Part shown: positions 10,254 to 19,760 of the stretch, in pieces | Numbering within the stretch: position 1 is the first letter of the stretch | Layout of the letters: each line of letters begins with the position of its first letter | Assembly (NCBI GenBank): GCA_009760855.2 | Contig: WPIO01000046.1 | Coordinates: 2,816,501 to 2,876,500 of the forward strand | Direction of reading: 5' to 3' | Origin: Cristatella mucedo | Lineage: Eukaryota; Bryozoa; Phylactolaemata; Cristatellidae | Length of the DNA: 60,000 nt | Translations under genes and position numbers: made by a program | Notes under the pieces: generated by a model | Told to the model about the DNA's origin: nothing | The model's input: the letters and a program-made list of their open reading frames with translations, nothing else | Database searches by the model: none

Positions 10254-13200
10254 ATGCATCGAAAAAGTCCTCAAAAGGGAAACTCTTTTCACGCTGAGAC
10301 AAGAAGACTAATGAATATCGATGATATAACTCCAAGTAAAAGTATTGCTTCAAGGATTCATAAGTTTAAATTAGAATTTGTTGGAGCAAGTGGAAGACAT
10401 TAAAAATATGTTCTTAAAGGAAGAGACTATTCTGCAACAGAAACTGATTTCTTTAATAGTATAATATCAAGTTATAATAATGTAATCAAAGAAGTAACAA
10501 CTAGAGTCTCTTCATTTAAATTACAAATAAAGATTTCAGTTCATTCATATCATGATCAAACTGACACACATAGTCATAATGTTGTAACTGGTTCTAAGTT
10601 AGTTGCAGTTGTTAAAAGATCTGATTATACTAATATTATTAAAGACCAATTAAAATCTTAAAAAGAATCAATAGATAAAATTATTGATAAGAATCCAGGT
10701 TCTGGTTGGAGATTGATAGGTGTAAAGCGTCTTGAGATTAATGTTAGTGAATATATTATTAGAGCAGGTTAATCTTATTTACCATTACCAACTGGTTTAG
10801 CAAAGAGGCGTTGTTGTACTAATATAAAGAATTAAGATAATTATTGTGCTTTATGGTGTATATTGAGATTCCTCAATCCTGTAAATGTACATCCAGAGAA
10901 ATACATTGATTTGATTAATATATTAAGAAGTAATTATCAAGAACTAAATAAACCATTATCTCAACTTGAATGGCCACTCAAAGTAATTGATATTACAAAA
11001 CTAGGTAAACTATTTAATGTTAGTATAAATGTTTATGAATATAATGATTAATCAGGTGTATATCCTCTAAAAATTGTATCAAGAAAATTAGAGATTCCAG
11101 ATAGACATATCAATCTTTTATTGATAACTAAATCTGAAAAAAGTCATTATGCATTGATAAAGAATTTTAGTGGACTCTATAGAACACCTAATAAAGATGG
11201 ATCAATATTTTATTGTCATATGGATAAATTATTTTCAGGTGAAGATTTTCAGAATCATTTAGTTTTATGTAAAGGTCTTAACTCTAGTTATTCTAAATTA
11301 AGTATACCTGGTATTGTTGAAAATAAGAAAACAGGAAGAACAAAAGATACTAAACTTTTGAATTTTAGTGATCATGTAAAATTAATTAAAGCTCCATATG
11401 TTTGTTATGCAGATTTTGAGAGTTTGAATGTAAAGACATGTGATGTTTGCTATGAAAGTATAGTATCTAACAATATCAATCCAAATTATTGAATAGTAAA
11501 TTAACAATAGGTAAATATACTGAATCATGTACAAATAAGTTACAAGTTCCATGTGGCTCATGTGTGACCATTGTTGATATTAATGGAAATCTTATAGATA
11601 AGTTTTTAAACAGAGAGAAGAATTGTGTTGAACTACTACTAGAATTTATAATTAATACTTCCAATGAGTTAAAAAAGAAGTTATTAAATCATGTTGAAGC
11701 ACCTATTATTTTTAATAGTGATGTTCGTCAACAATTCAATGATGCCACAAAATGTTGGATTTGTACAAAAGAATTTAAAGATGTAAATGGAAAGTTTAAA
11801 GTAACAGATCACTGTCATTTTACAGGCAAGTTTAGAGGAGCTGCACATAAACTTTGTAATTCACTCGTTAGATTAAAAAAACTAGCTGGAAACTTCCTAT
11901 CTTTATTCACAATTTGAAAGGATATGACTCACATTTGATTGTAAAAGGAATGTCGGCATTTGGTCTTAATTGTAAACCTGTTGCACATAATATGGAAAAT
12001 TATATGTCAATGTCATTTGAAGATTTTGTGTTTAAAGATTCTATTAATTTTATGATTGGTGGTTTAAGTGATATTGTTACTTCATTAAAGAAAGCAAATT
12101 CAAACTTTGATGTTACGATTGATGCCTTTAAAAAACTATATTCAAATATTGATGTTAAAGTTCTTAAAGATGTTATAACAAGAAAAGGTATTTATCCTTA
12201 TGAGTACATGGACTCTTTTGATAGATTCAATGAGAATAAGATTCCAGATATTAAAGCATTCAATAGTAAACTCACTTTTGATAAATGTATTAGTGCTTTA
12301 GAACATAAACACGCGCTAAATGTATTTAAACTTTTTAACATGAAAGATTTAGGAGATTATCATGATATTTATCTATATGCAGATGTTGCACTTCTTGCTG
12401 ATTGTTATGAAGCATATCAGAGTTGTTTTATTGAATTGTTTAAGTTAGATCCTGCTCACTATCTATCGTCACCACATTATGCATGGTCTTGTACTTTGCT
12501 TTACACACAATGTACTATAAAGCTATTAGGTAAAAAAGAAGGAGACTTACAACTATATCAAAAGTTTAGAGAATCAATAAGAGGTGGAGTTTGTCAAGTT
12601 AGTCTAAGACTTTGTAAGGCTAGTAGTACTAATAATATTATGTACTGGGATGCTACAAGTTTATATCCAACAGTTATGATGTGGTGTTAACCTATTAGTG
12701 AACCTATTGAAGATGATTTAAGTAATTGGCCACTTGAAAAAATAATGTCATTATCTGAAGATGATAGTACTGGAATATTTGTCTTATGTGATTTAAAGTA
12801 TCCAAAGGAACTACATGATTTGCATAATGATTATCCTCTTTGTCCTGAAAGTAGAGTTGTTGATAATTCTGAGTTTTCAAGATACCAACAAAAGTTTTCA
12901 TTAGGTCCAAGTACTGTACCAAAGTTGATTTGTGATTTTAATAATAAAAATAATTATCTAACACATTACAGATACTTTCAATTTGTTGTTAGTAAAGGAT
13001 TGATACCAACTAAAATACATAAAGTATATAAATTCAATCAAGAACCTTGGGCAAAACCATTCATTAATATATGTTCAGATATAAAGATTGAATTTGAACG
13101 TAAAGGTGATAGCTTCAAAAGAAATCTATATAAAGGTTTTATGTGTCAAATATTTGGAAAGACATGTGAGAACGTAGAAAACAGGACGTGTGTTAGATTA

Positions 13201-13989
13201 GTAAATACTGGAACAGACAAGAATGATTCATTGTATAATAAATTAATGAGAGATACTAGACTTAAAGAAATTAGATGCTTTGATAAAACACTAGTTGGTT
13301 TCGAACACTCAAGAAAGACTACACTTCTAAACAAACCAATGTTTATAGGAGTTGCAATTCTTGATTTATCAAAATTACACATGCAAAGGTTTTACTATGA
13401 CACATTGAAAGCTAAGTTTGATGATTGATTAAGTTTATTACACACTGATACTGATTCATTAGTTGTTGATATTAAAAGTGAAAACTTTGAGAAAGAGATG
13501 TTTGATATTAAAGACTGGTTTCATAAAGACGAGTTTGGTAAATTCAGGGATGAAATGGACGGTGCAAAGATTGATGAATTCATTGCTTTAAGACCAAAAT
13601 TATATTCTGCTGCTTCTACTAAACCGATTATGAAAGCAAAGGGTGTTCCAAAAGAAGTAATTAAGAATTCAAAGATAACACATATTGAATATAGTCAATG
13701 TCTGCCTACTGCAAATGAAATTTATATTGATAATCTTGATACTAAAGACTTTGATGAGACACTTGATAGAGATTTCTATCGTATGACACAGAGTAAACAT
13801 AATATTATTACAAAGAAACTTAAGAAAAGAGCACTATCAGCATTCGAATCAAAACGTTACTGGTTAGATTGTGGTTGCAGTAGTTATGCATACGGTCATT
13901 ACAAGATTGCAGAAGCATTAAGCAATGGTACAAATCCAGGTCACTGTAAAACTTGTAACATTAGTATAGATGCCGAAAAGAAAGATTGA
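10254..13989 (+). pseudogene. polB: Protein-primed family B DNA polymerase, Polinton type (broken)
   Basis: This would be the element's replicative polymerase, with proofreading and protein priming; its span of about 1245 codons is usual for Polintons. Visible in order: an N-terminal domain with the Polinton signature around DNYCALW (about 10836-10856); Exo I YADFESL (about 11407); a zinc-binding CWIC...DHCHFTG...GAAHKLCN module (about 11750-11860); Exo II HNLKGYDSH (about 11908); Exo III YADVALLADCY (about 12376); motif A DATSLYPT (about 12650); motif C DTDSL (13447-13461); and a C-terminal KKRALSAFESKRYW box. The gene is broken by TAA codons at 10401, 10659, 10770, 10833, 11049 and 12688, a TGA at 13426 and frameshifts near 11489 and 11876, the second in an A run. 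The first 1.2 kb keeps one frame despite five TAA. The catalytic residues I can check are retained. Confidence 0.92.
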
Positions 13990-14119
13990 AAATACTAAAT
14001 CAATGCCAGTAAAGAGAGTTAGATTTTCAGATAAAAAGAAAAAAGATGATAAAAAACTAGTTGATATACAAGAAGAAATAGAACTATATGAGTCAATGGA
14101 GAAATTAAATATATATTAA
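13970..14119 (+). CDS. Small basic protein overlapping the end of polB
   Basis: This 49-codon frame starts 20 bases inside the end of polB in another frame and ends in TAA. It is lysine/arginine-rich at the N-terminus (MPKRK) with a KKKKDDKK stretch and an acidic tail. The composition suggests nucleic-acid binding or nuclear localisation, which is inference only. There is no TATATAG motif in front of it, so it would need translational coupling to polB. I do not recognise a family. Confidence 0.45.
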   Translation: MPKRKIENTKSMPVKRVRFSDKKKKDDKKLVDIQEEIELYESMEKLNIY

Positions 14120-14134
14120 CAAAATTATTTTTAC

Positions 14135-14143
14135 TATTATAGG
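14135..14143 (+). promoter_or_regulatory. TATTATAGG start-site motif
   Basis: TATTATAGG abuts the ATG at 14144. Confidence 0.5.
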
Positions 14144-14422
14144 ATGGATCCCAAAGAAATTGATATTACCAGTCCAGATAGTGAATCCGAGTATTCAGAA
14201 GATTCAATCGATGATCCTGATTATGAAATGGAAACAGAAATGGAATCTGAGTCTTACGAGTCTGAAGCTTCATCTTACATGGATAGTGAATCAGAATCTG
14301 AGGTAGATCTAGAATAATTTCTATTTGGTAAACAATGCGAAGATCTCACTGATGAGGAAGTAAAAGCTTATGAAGATTATCTTGGATCATTAATAGATAG
14401 CTCTGAAGGTGAAGAGATTTGA
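14144..14422 (+). pseudogene. Acidic Ser/Glu-rich small protein with one in-frame TAA
   Basis: A 92-codon frame from ATG to TGA whose first two thirds are dominated by Ser, Glu and Asp (SDSESEYSED and similar runs). It is interrupted by one TAA at 14315-14317 (codon 58) with no frameshift, and the frame past the stop keeps the same character (CEDLTDEEVKAYEDY). Such acidic disordered proteins often act as chaperones or regulators in DNA viruses, but the function is not shown here. It is preceded directly by the TATTATAGG motif. Family unrecognised. Confidence 0.6.
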
Positions 14423-14460
14423 TTTCAATTTAAATAGAATTATCTTTTCATATATAGAAA
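14422..14460 (+). promoter_or_regulatory. Promoter block, copy 1 of a near-identical pair
   Basis: The stretch ending CTTTTCATATATAGAAA before the ATG at 14461 is almost identical to 14755-14793 in front of the next paralogue. The conserved block includes TATCTTTTCATATATAGAA. Confidence 0.65.
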
Positions 14461-14739
14461 ATGGATTTTGATGAAGAAATTGAAAAGATTCTTAATTCTA
14501 ATAAATATATAGGAAATGAAGTGGTTTCTATTTGTCAACAAAAATTAAGTTGTGATAATAAATCTTCATTTTATAGGTCAGAAGTCTATACGATTTTTAA
14601 AGAATAAGACTCATCAGTTATTGACATTATTTTGGAGATTATAAAATTTAAACAAAAGTTAATTGAGCTAATACCTCTTAAACACTTATATGTTTTCAAA
14701 TCAAATTTGTTTCCACATATAATACTGTCAGAATCCTAA
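14461..14739 (+). pseudogene. Small helical protein, tandem paralogue 1 of 3, one in-frame TAA
   Basis: A 92-codon frame closed by TAATAA at 14737-14742, with a TAA inside at 14605-14607 (codon 49). It opens MDFDEEIEKIL. The region around VVSICQQKL aligns with the same part of the two following genes (AVKICLQKL and VVKIAKRTA), so three copies of one roughly 85-92-residue protein lie in tandem. It is predicted mainly alpha-helical from hydrophobic spacing. I do not recognise the family and assign no function. The promoter block in front of it is shared with copy 2, which supports duplication of gene plus promoter. Confidence 0.6.
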
Positions 14740-14754
14740 TAAAGACCACTTTTT

Positions 14755-14793
14755 TATTTCAATTAAATACAATTATCTTTTCATATATAGAAG
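14755..14793 (+). promoter_or_regulatory. Promoter block, copy 2 of a near-identical pair
   Basis: Near-identical to 14422-14460. Aligning the two puts the ATT at 14794 exactly where copy 1 has its ATG. Confidence 0.65.
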
Positions 14794-15066
14794 ATTGATG
14801 TCTCAAGAATTTTAAGTTGCGAACAATCTAGAGAAACGGCTGTAAAGATTTGTCTTCAAAAACTTAAAGGTCAAGATCTACGTATAGTTAAGCATTCACT
14901 AGATAAATTCATTCCAGATATTGATAGTTCTTATATTAGTATTCTTATAGATATATGTGATACATGTGACAAACTAATGGAAAGTCGTAGTAAGATAAAT
15001 GAGATGCTCGAGGAAGCAAATAAAAAATCCAAAGCACCAAAAACAAAACCAGGAGTAATTAATTAA
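14794..15066 (+). pseudogene. Small helical protein, tandem paralogue 2 of 3, start codon changed to ATT
   Basis: An uninterrupted frame of 90 codons from ATT at 14794 to TAA at 15064. The next three bases (GAT, Asp) and the promoter spacing match copy 1, so the original start was here. The ATG at 14798 is out of frame and closes at once. The core AVKICLQKL aligns with copy 1, followed by a helix around LIDICDTCDKLM and a basic tail (KKSKAPKTK). Unless ATT or another non-AUG codon initiates, this copy cannot be translated. Confidence 0.6.
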
Positions 15067-15100
15067 TTTTGTATTAAATATTTTATAAGTAATATATAAG

Positions 15101-15353
15101 ATGGATGTAAGAATATCAATAATTCAATGTTGTAAAAATTGCAAAGAGAACTGCTTATCATCTTTGTAATCAGAGATTTAATCCTGCTGAATATAATATG
15201 AAAAATAAACTATATTTATATATTGCTATGCTTCCTGAATCAGCAATTGTAGAGTTAATTGAAGTTTGTGAACTACATGATAAAATAGAAGAATGTGATA
15301 AAAGGTTAACAAAAATGGTATCAGGAAATTTCAATAAATATTATAAGTCATAA
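15101..15353 (+). pseudogene. Small helical protein, tandem paralogue 3 of 3, frameshifted
   Basis: It starts at ATG 15101, one base after TATATAAG, and ends at TAA 15351. The span of 253 bases is one more than a multiple of three, so there is one frameshift, near 15125-15135. Past it the frame carries VVKIAKRTAYHLCNQRF, aligning with the core of the two preceding genes, then an AIVELIEVCELHDKIEECDKRL helix like LIDICDTCDKLM of copy 2. It is the most diverged of the three. Confidence 0.55.
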
Positions 15354-15400
15354 TTCATTTGATCTTTCTTTAATCTGTGTGCATGTAATTTTTTTATTCT

Positions 15401-15410
15401 TATATAGGAA
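15401..15410 (+). promoter_or_regulatory. TATATAGGAA start-site motif
   Basis: TATATAGGAA abuts the ATG at 15411. Confidence 0.55.
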
Positions 15411-15888
15411 ATGGAAGCAGTTACTGATCCCAGTCTTGCAACTTCTGCATTAGCACTTAAATCTCACGCTGATTATCTTGTTAAGTCAAGAATGACAACA
15501 TATGATGAGCAACTACTCGATTCTGATGTTTCACTTATGACTGAGGCTTCTGTTAGGAAATTCTATCTTGATGAAGCAGATGTTGAAGCACAAAATTCTT
15601 AGTGCTGGTCAAACCGAAGTTCTATCAGGTCTTGAGTCAAGAGTTAGATCAAAAGTTGATGCTCTCCTCGACAAACCTAATGAAATTGCTGGTTATACGA
15701 CTTGGATTGCATCACAAATTCCAACACTCTCTACAGTCATATCTGGAGTATCTGGTTCTAAGCCTGATATCACTGGAATTGTTAAAGATGAATGCTATGC
15801 AGTTCTACCAAGTATTAGTGATGGTAAGAGTGCAAAACAAAAAGCAGCTGAGGAAGCACTAGCACAACCCGATCCAAGTGTAGTTTAA
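15411..15888 (+). pseudogene. Unknown helical viral protein, one frameshift
   Basis: Two overlapping open segments (15411-15602 and 15568-15888) together form a protein of about 158 residues. They are broken by a frameshift at about 15591-15597, in an A run. The N-terminal half contains DPSLATSALALKSHADYL. The C-terminal half contains TTWIASQIPTLSTVISGV, a semi-hydrophobic stretch that could be an amphipathic helix, and an alanine/lysine-rich tail. TAA at 15886 ends it. I recognise no domain. The TATATAGG motif and position make it part of the same transcriptional scheme as its neighbours. Confidence 0.55.
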
Positions 15889-15914
15889 TTAATTTAAATA
15901 AAATATAAAAACAA

Positions 15915-15924
15915 TATATAGAAG
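15915..15924 (+). promoter_or_regulatory. TATATAGAAG start-site motif
   Basis: TATATAGAAG abuts the ATG at 15925, the last viral start before the block ends. Confidence 0.55.
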
Positions 15925-15990
15925 ATGAATGTTGAGACAAGAAGTAAAGACTGTCTTAAAGAAGCACAAGGTAAAAAATCTTCGAGTTCA
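15925..15990 (+). pseudogene. Truncated start of a viral gene at the right end of block 1
   Basis: An ATG with a perfect motif in front opens a frame beginning MNVETRSKDCLKEAQG. After about 22 codons the DNA becomes a host repeat (see 15985-16460), so the open frame to 16146 is a virus-host chimera. The viral gene cannot be identified from the remaining residues. Confidence 0.55.
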
Positions 15991-16460
15991 GCAATTAAGC
16001 TTGGTTTTGTCGAAGTTATTTGCTTATCAGCAGTCCACATCAATCTTTACGGACAGAAAGAATTCGATATATCGACTAGTATTTTGGAACGTGATGGATT
16101 TTCTAGGTACCATAGAAGAGTAAGTAAATATCAATGCGGCTACTAAATGCCTGTAACTTTCCCGTACTGGCAAATAGGCTCGCCTAAGCTAAGGGTGTGG
16201 ACTCATTTTTCTTGAATTCTTTCTCATTGCACTCTTCATTTCTGCCTTGCTCCAGTCATGTCGGTGTATGTCCATGCAATCAAGCAACAGCTACCAGTCA
16301 GGCGATGAGATTACTAGGCTCAGTGAGGGAACCTGGTACATGTAGTCTCAGCTTTGCCCAGGAGCGATTACAGACCGGTCAAGAATGACCAGGTGATCGC
16401 TAGTAACAAAAGCTGTGGAACAGTGGAGCAGAACAAGCAGTGCTACTTTACCTAAATCTG
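15985..16460 (+). repeat. Host repeat, copy 1 (contains a possible death-domain exon relic)
   Basis: About 450 bases are homologous to 42890-43390. Shared landmarks are CATCAATCTTTACGGACAG, GTAAGTAAATATCAATGCGG and CTCAGCTTTGCCCAGGAGCG. In both copies a frame reads HINLYGQ/DINLYGQ ... SILERD/NILVHG ... RRVSKYQCGY. The same junction marks the right end of viral block 1. Confidence 0.75.
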
Positions 16461-16467
16461 TAATAGT

Positions 16468-17545
16468 ATGTACCTTGGCTTTGATCCCTCTCAGCCTTCG
16501 AGCACCTCAAATTATTTAAACTCACTAGCTGCATGCATTGATGACATCCCCACATGGAAGGCAGCAAATTTTCTAAGACTTAACGATGATAAAACTAACT
16601 TACTAGTTATGTGCAAACCCAGTGTGATCCAGAGAATGGAAAGGCTGAATCTCAAAATTGGCTCTGCCAGCATAACTCCAGTTGAATCAGGTCGAAATCT
16701 AGGTGTCATATTCCAAAGCGACCTCTCGTTAGATGACCATATCAGCTCCACAGTCAAATCCGCCTATTTCAGCTTCATAACATTGCTAAAATTCGGGCTT
16801 GTTTAGATAAAGATACCACGTCCAAGTTGGTCCATGCATTCGTGACATCCCGTCTCGACTTCCACAACTCAAAGCTTACTGGCCTACCGGCATATGCTAT
16901 CAGGTGATTACAGCTGGTGCAAAACTCGGCAGCTAGAATTGTCTGTCGTTAGAGTCGAAGTTGCCTCATTACTCCACTTCTCGCCGACCTGCACTGGCTA
17001 CCAGTGAAGCAACGGATTGACTTCAAGGTTTGTCGCTCACTTTTAGGTCCCTTCATTCTATGGCTCCAGCCTAATTTTCAGATATACTACCCTATCAGGC
17101 CAAGCATAGTACCACCTGCTTTTCGGAATCCAACTGTCTAGAAATACCTCGTACAAACCTTAAATCCTTTGGAGATCGTGCATTTAGTTCGTATGCTCCC
17201 AAAGCCTGGAACTCCCTCCCGACCTGCGTCAGAACATCCCCTGACCTGACCACATTTAAAAGGAACCTAAAAACACACCTATTTAGGACAGCATTTAGTG
17301 GGTCCCTGTGATTCGTCCTTGATGTGCTTATGCGTGCTGACACTGTGCATGCTGCCACTAACCACATTTGCATGCTGACCCTGTGCATGTCACCCCTAAC
17401 CATATTATTCATTTTGTTTGTTTTTAAAGCATGATTTTACTTACCATTCAATTGCATTTCACTTTACAGCAAATGTAAATCGCCTAGAGAGAGATTAAGT
17501 TCTCTGAGGGCGCTTTATCAAGTGAATTATCATTATTATTATTAT
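16468..17545 (+). mobile_element. Family A LINE, 5'-truncated after the RT catalytic box
   Basis: The plus strand begins MYLGFDPSQPSSTSNYLNSL just after the ADDTQ box and continues through LNDDKTNLLV and the RT C-terminus, with several frameshifts and stops (about 16800, 16905 and 17030). It ends in the 3' box (AAATCGCCTAGAGAGAG) and (TTA)n at about 17527-17545. Close similarity to the copy at 18.2 kb gives the family assignment. Confidence 0.85.
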
Positions 17546-17554
17546 TATGTCAAA

Positions 17555-18186
17555 GATCCATGAACCAAGTAAGACCTGGAATCGCTGTCTAAAAAAGTCC
17601 GAATTTCGACAATGTTATAGTGCTGAAAGTATTCAGACAACATTGCGAAGCTGTTGTGTTCTTCTAACGAAAATATTACTTCGGAGCATTACACCTAGAT
17701 TGCTACCAGATTCAACAGGAGATATGCTTTTAAATGCAATTTTGAGTGTTTGCCTTTCCAATATCTGAAGAAAACTTGGCGTGCCCGAAACTAGAAAGTT
17801 GCTTTTATCATAATACAATTTAGGGAATTATGCTGCCATCTATGTTCGGATGTCATCTCTATAAACAGCAAGAGAGTTCAGAGAGTTTGAGGTGTTGTAG
17901 GGCCGGGGATCAATGTAAAAAGACAACTGAGTGTCATCTGCATAGAAGTGAAAGCCTAGATTGTACTCGGCTTTCACAGTGGCAATAAGGGGAGTATTAA
18001 CCCCGAGAAGAACGGAACTAGGGGCAGATCCTTGATGTACCCCATATTGTAGAGGTTCAGCAGATGATCTTTGTCCATTCGCATAAATACTCCGGAGTCT
18101 CCCTTTGAGATAGGGCCTGAACATTTGCAATGCAGTGGCAGTGACTCCCAGGTGAGATGAGAGGCCCTCATGCAGGACTTGGTGAT
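17555..18186 (-). mobile_element. LINE RT core on the minus strand, left part of a split copy
   Basis: On the minus strand this holds VHQGSA (the GVPQGS box), FHFYADDTQLSFYIDP (intact YADD) and the following DKSNFLVSGTPS segment. At about 18186 a plus-strand LINE interrupts it, and the rest of the same RT resumes at 18931. A sister copy at about 22.8-23.6 kb is uninterrupted at this point. Confidence 0.75.
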
Positions 18187-18930
18187 CGATAAAGATACCA
18201 CGTCCAAGTTAGTTCATGCATTCGTGACATCCCGTCTCGACTTCTGCAACTCACTGCTTACTGGCCTACCGGCATGTGCGATCAGGCGATTGCAGCTGGT
18301 GCAAAACTCTGCAGCTAGGCTTGTCTGTCGTGAGCGTCGCAGTTGCCACATTACTCCACTTCTCGCCGACCTGCACTGGCTACTAGTCAAGCAACGGATT
18401 GACTTCAAGGTTTTGTCGCTCACTTTTAGGTCCCTTCATTCTATGGCTCCAGCCTATCTGTCAGATATACTACCCCATCAGGCCAAGCATCGTACCACCA
18501 GCTTCTCGGAATCCAACAGTCTAGAAATACCTCATACAAACCTTAAATCCTTTGGAGACCGTGCATTTAGTTCATATGCTCCCAAAGCCGGGAACTCCCT
18601 CCCGACCTGCGTCAAAACATCCCCTGACCTGACCACATTTAAAAGGAACCTAAAAACACACCTATTTAGGACAGCATTTAGTGGGACCCTGTGATTCGTC
18701 TTTGATGTGCCTATGGGTGCTGACACTGTGCATGCTGCCACTAACCACATTTGCATGCTGACCCTGTGCATGTCACTCCTAACCATATTATGCATCTTGT
18801 TTGTTTTTCAAGCATGATTTTACTTACCATTCAATTGCATTTCACTTTACAGCAAATGTAAAGCGCCTACAGAGAGATTGAGTTCTCTGAGGGTGCTTTA
18901 TCAAGTGAATTATTATTATTATTATTATCG
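18183..18930 (+). mobile_element. Family A LINE nested in the minus-strand LINE
   Basis: A 174-codon open frame (18170-18694) equals the family A RT C-terminus, followed by the 3' UTR, the box and (ATT)n at 18907-18927. The flanks carry ATCGATA on the left and ATCGTTA on the right, a plausible short target-site duplication. Restoring continuity across the insert recreates the arrangement seen at 23480-23560. This is the best preserved short family A copy. Confidence 0.85.
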
Positions 18931-19760
18931 TTAGTACCATAATTTGCCGAAATATCAAGCGTAAAATGGAGACATACTTAACCTCAGTATGCATTTCATA
19001 GTTATAAAGTCGAAGCAATTGTAACTCTGTGAATTGATTAGCTCTAAAAACACAGTGGAACTCAGTAGCACAGTTCAAAGTTTCAATGTATGAGTTTAGC
19101 TGATGTGCCTCGACTCGTTCCAGTGACTTTAAGAGAAGCGTTAGAAGCGAGAATGGGTGGTATTTGCATAAGTTATTTTGGCCTAATGTCGCTTTCCCGA
19201 TTAGTGTCTTGATTCAAGCTCTTCCTAAATGTGCTGGGACATGAACTGCTGCTAATGACATATTCTATGATGTTAGTTGTGTAACAGCAGCAGCACGTTA
19301 ACGCATCGTAGAAGCAGGACAGCAGGACAGCAGGTATCCAGGTTGGTCTGTCTCCTTCAATGGGATTTGAACTGCAGATATCGGTAACTGGTGACCTGCT
19401 TCAATGTAGATATTGAGATGGGGCATTTGTACAGGAACGAAATTGCACGGGGACGCTTCCATCGTACGGATGGACTCCTTGATCTTGTCTATGTTCTGGA
19501 TAAAGAAACAGGAGATGCAATCAGCTAGATCATCACAGGGATTGAAATGCAAGTAGCTAACATGGGAGTGGTTAAGAAGGCGGTTAATCGTCAACGTCAG
19601 CATTTGTGAATTTTGCCCCTGTGATTCAAAAATGTTTTCAACGAAAGCGAGACTTGGCCTTTAGTACGAGCACGATCTTTATGAGTGGATGTTAAAACAT
19701 TTAGGTTTCAAAGCTCAAACTGGTGCTACCATGCTTTTTGGTGCACCTTTACTTCAAATA
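18931..19760 (-). mobile_element. LINE linker and RT N-terminus, right part of the split copy
   Basis: Minus strand: TINRLLNHSHVSYLHFNPCD (19600-19540) is the EN-RT linker, then FRANQFTELQLLRLYN (about 19050-19000) and LDISANYGTN (about 18950), a decayed LDLSAAFDTI box. Many stops. Confidence 0.7.

Noticed and set aside
12704-12922. Minus-strand frames inside PolB (also 11476-11664 and 13146-13382)
   Set aside because: Antisense shadows of PolB. The plus strand carries conserved polymerase motifs through these positions.
10254-16000. The whole window or block 1 coming from a ciliate or other organism with UAA=Gln
   Set aside because: Block 1 is embedded in metazoan LINE DNA, several of its genes terminate in TAA, and CAA-like positions also turn to TAA in the host-type hAT element.
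15925-16146. A complete 73-codon viral gene
   Set aside because: Its second half is host repeat sequence also present at 42.9-43.1 kb, so only the first about 22 codons are viral.
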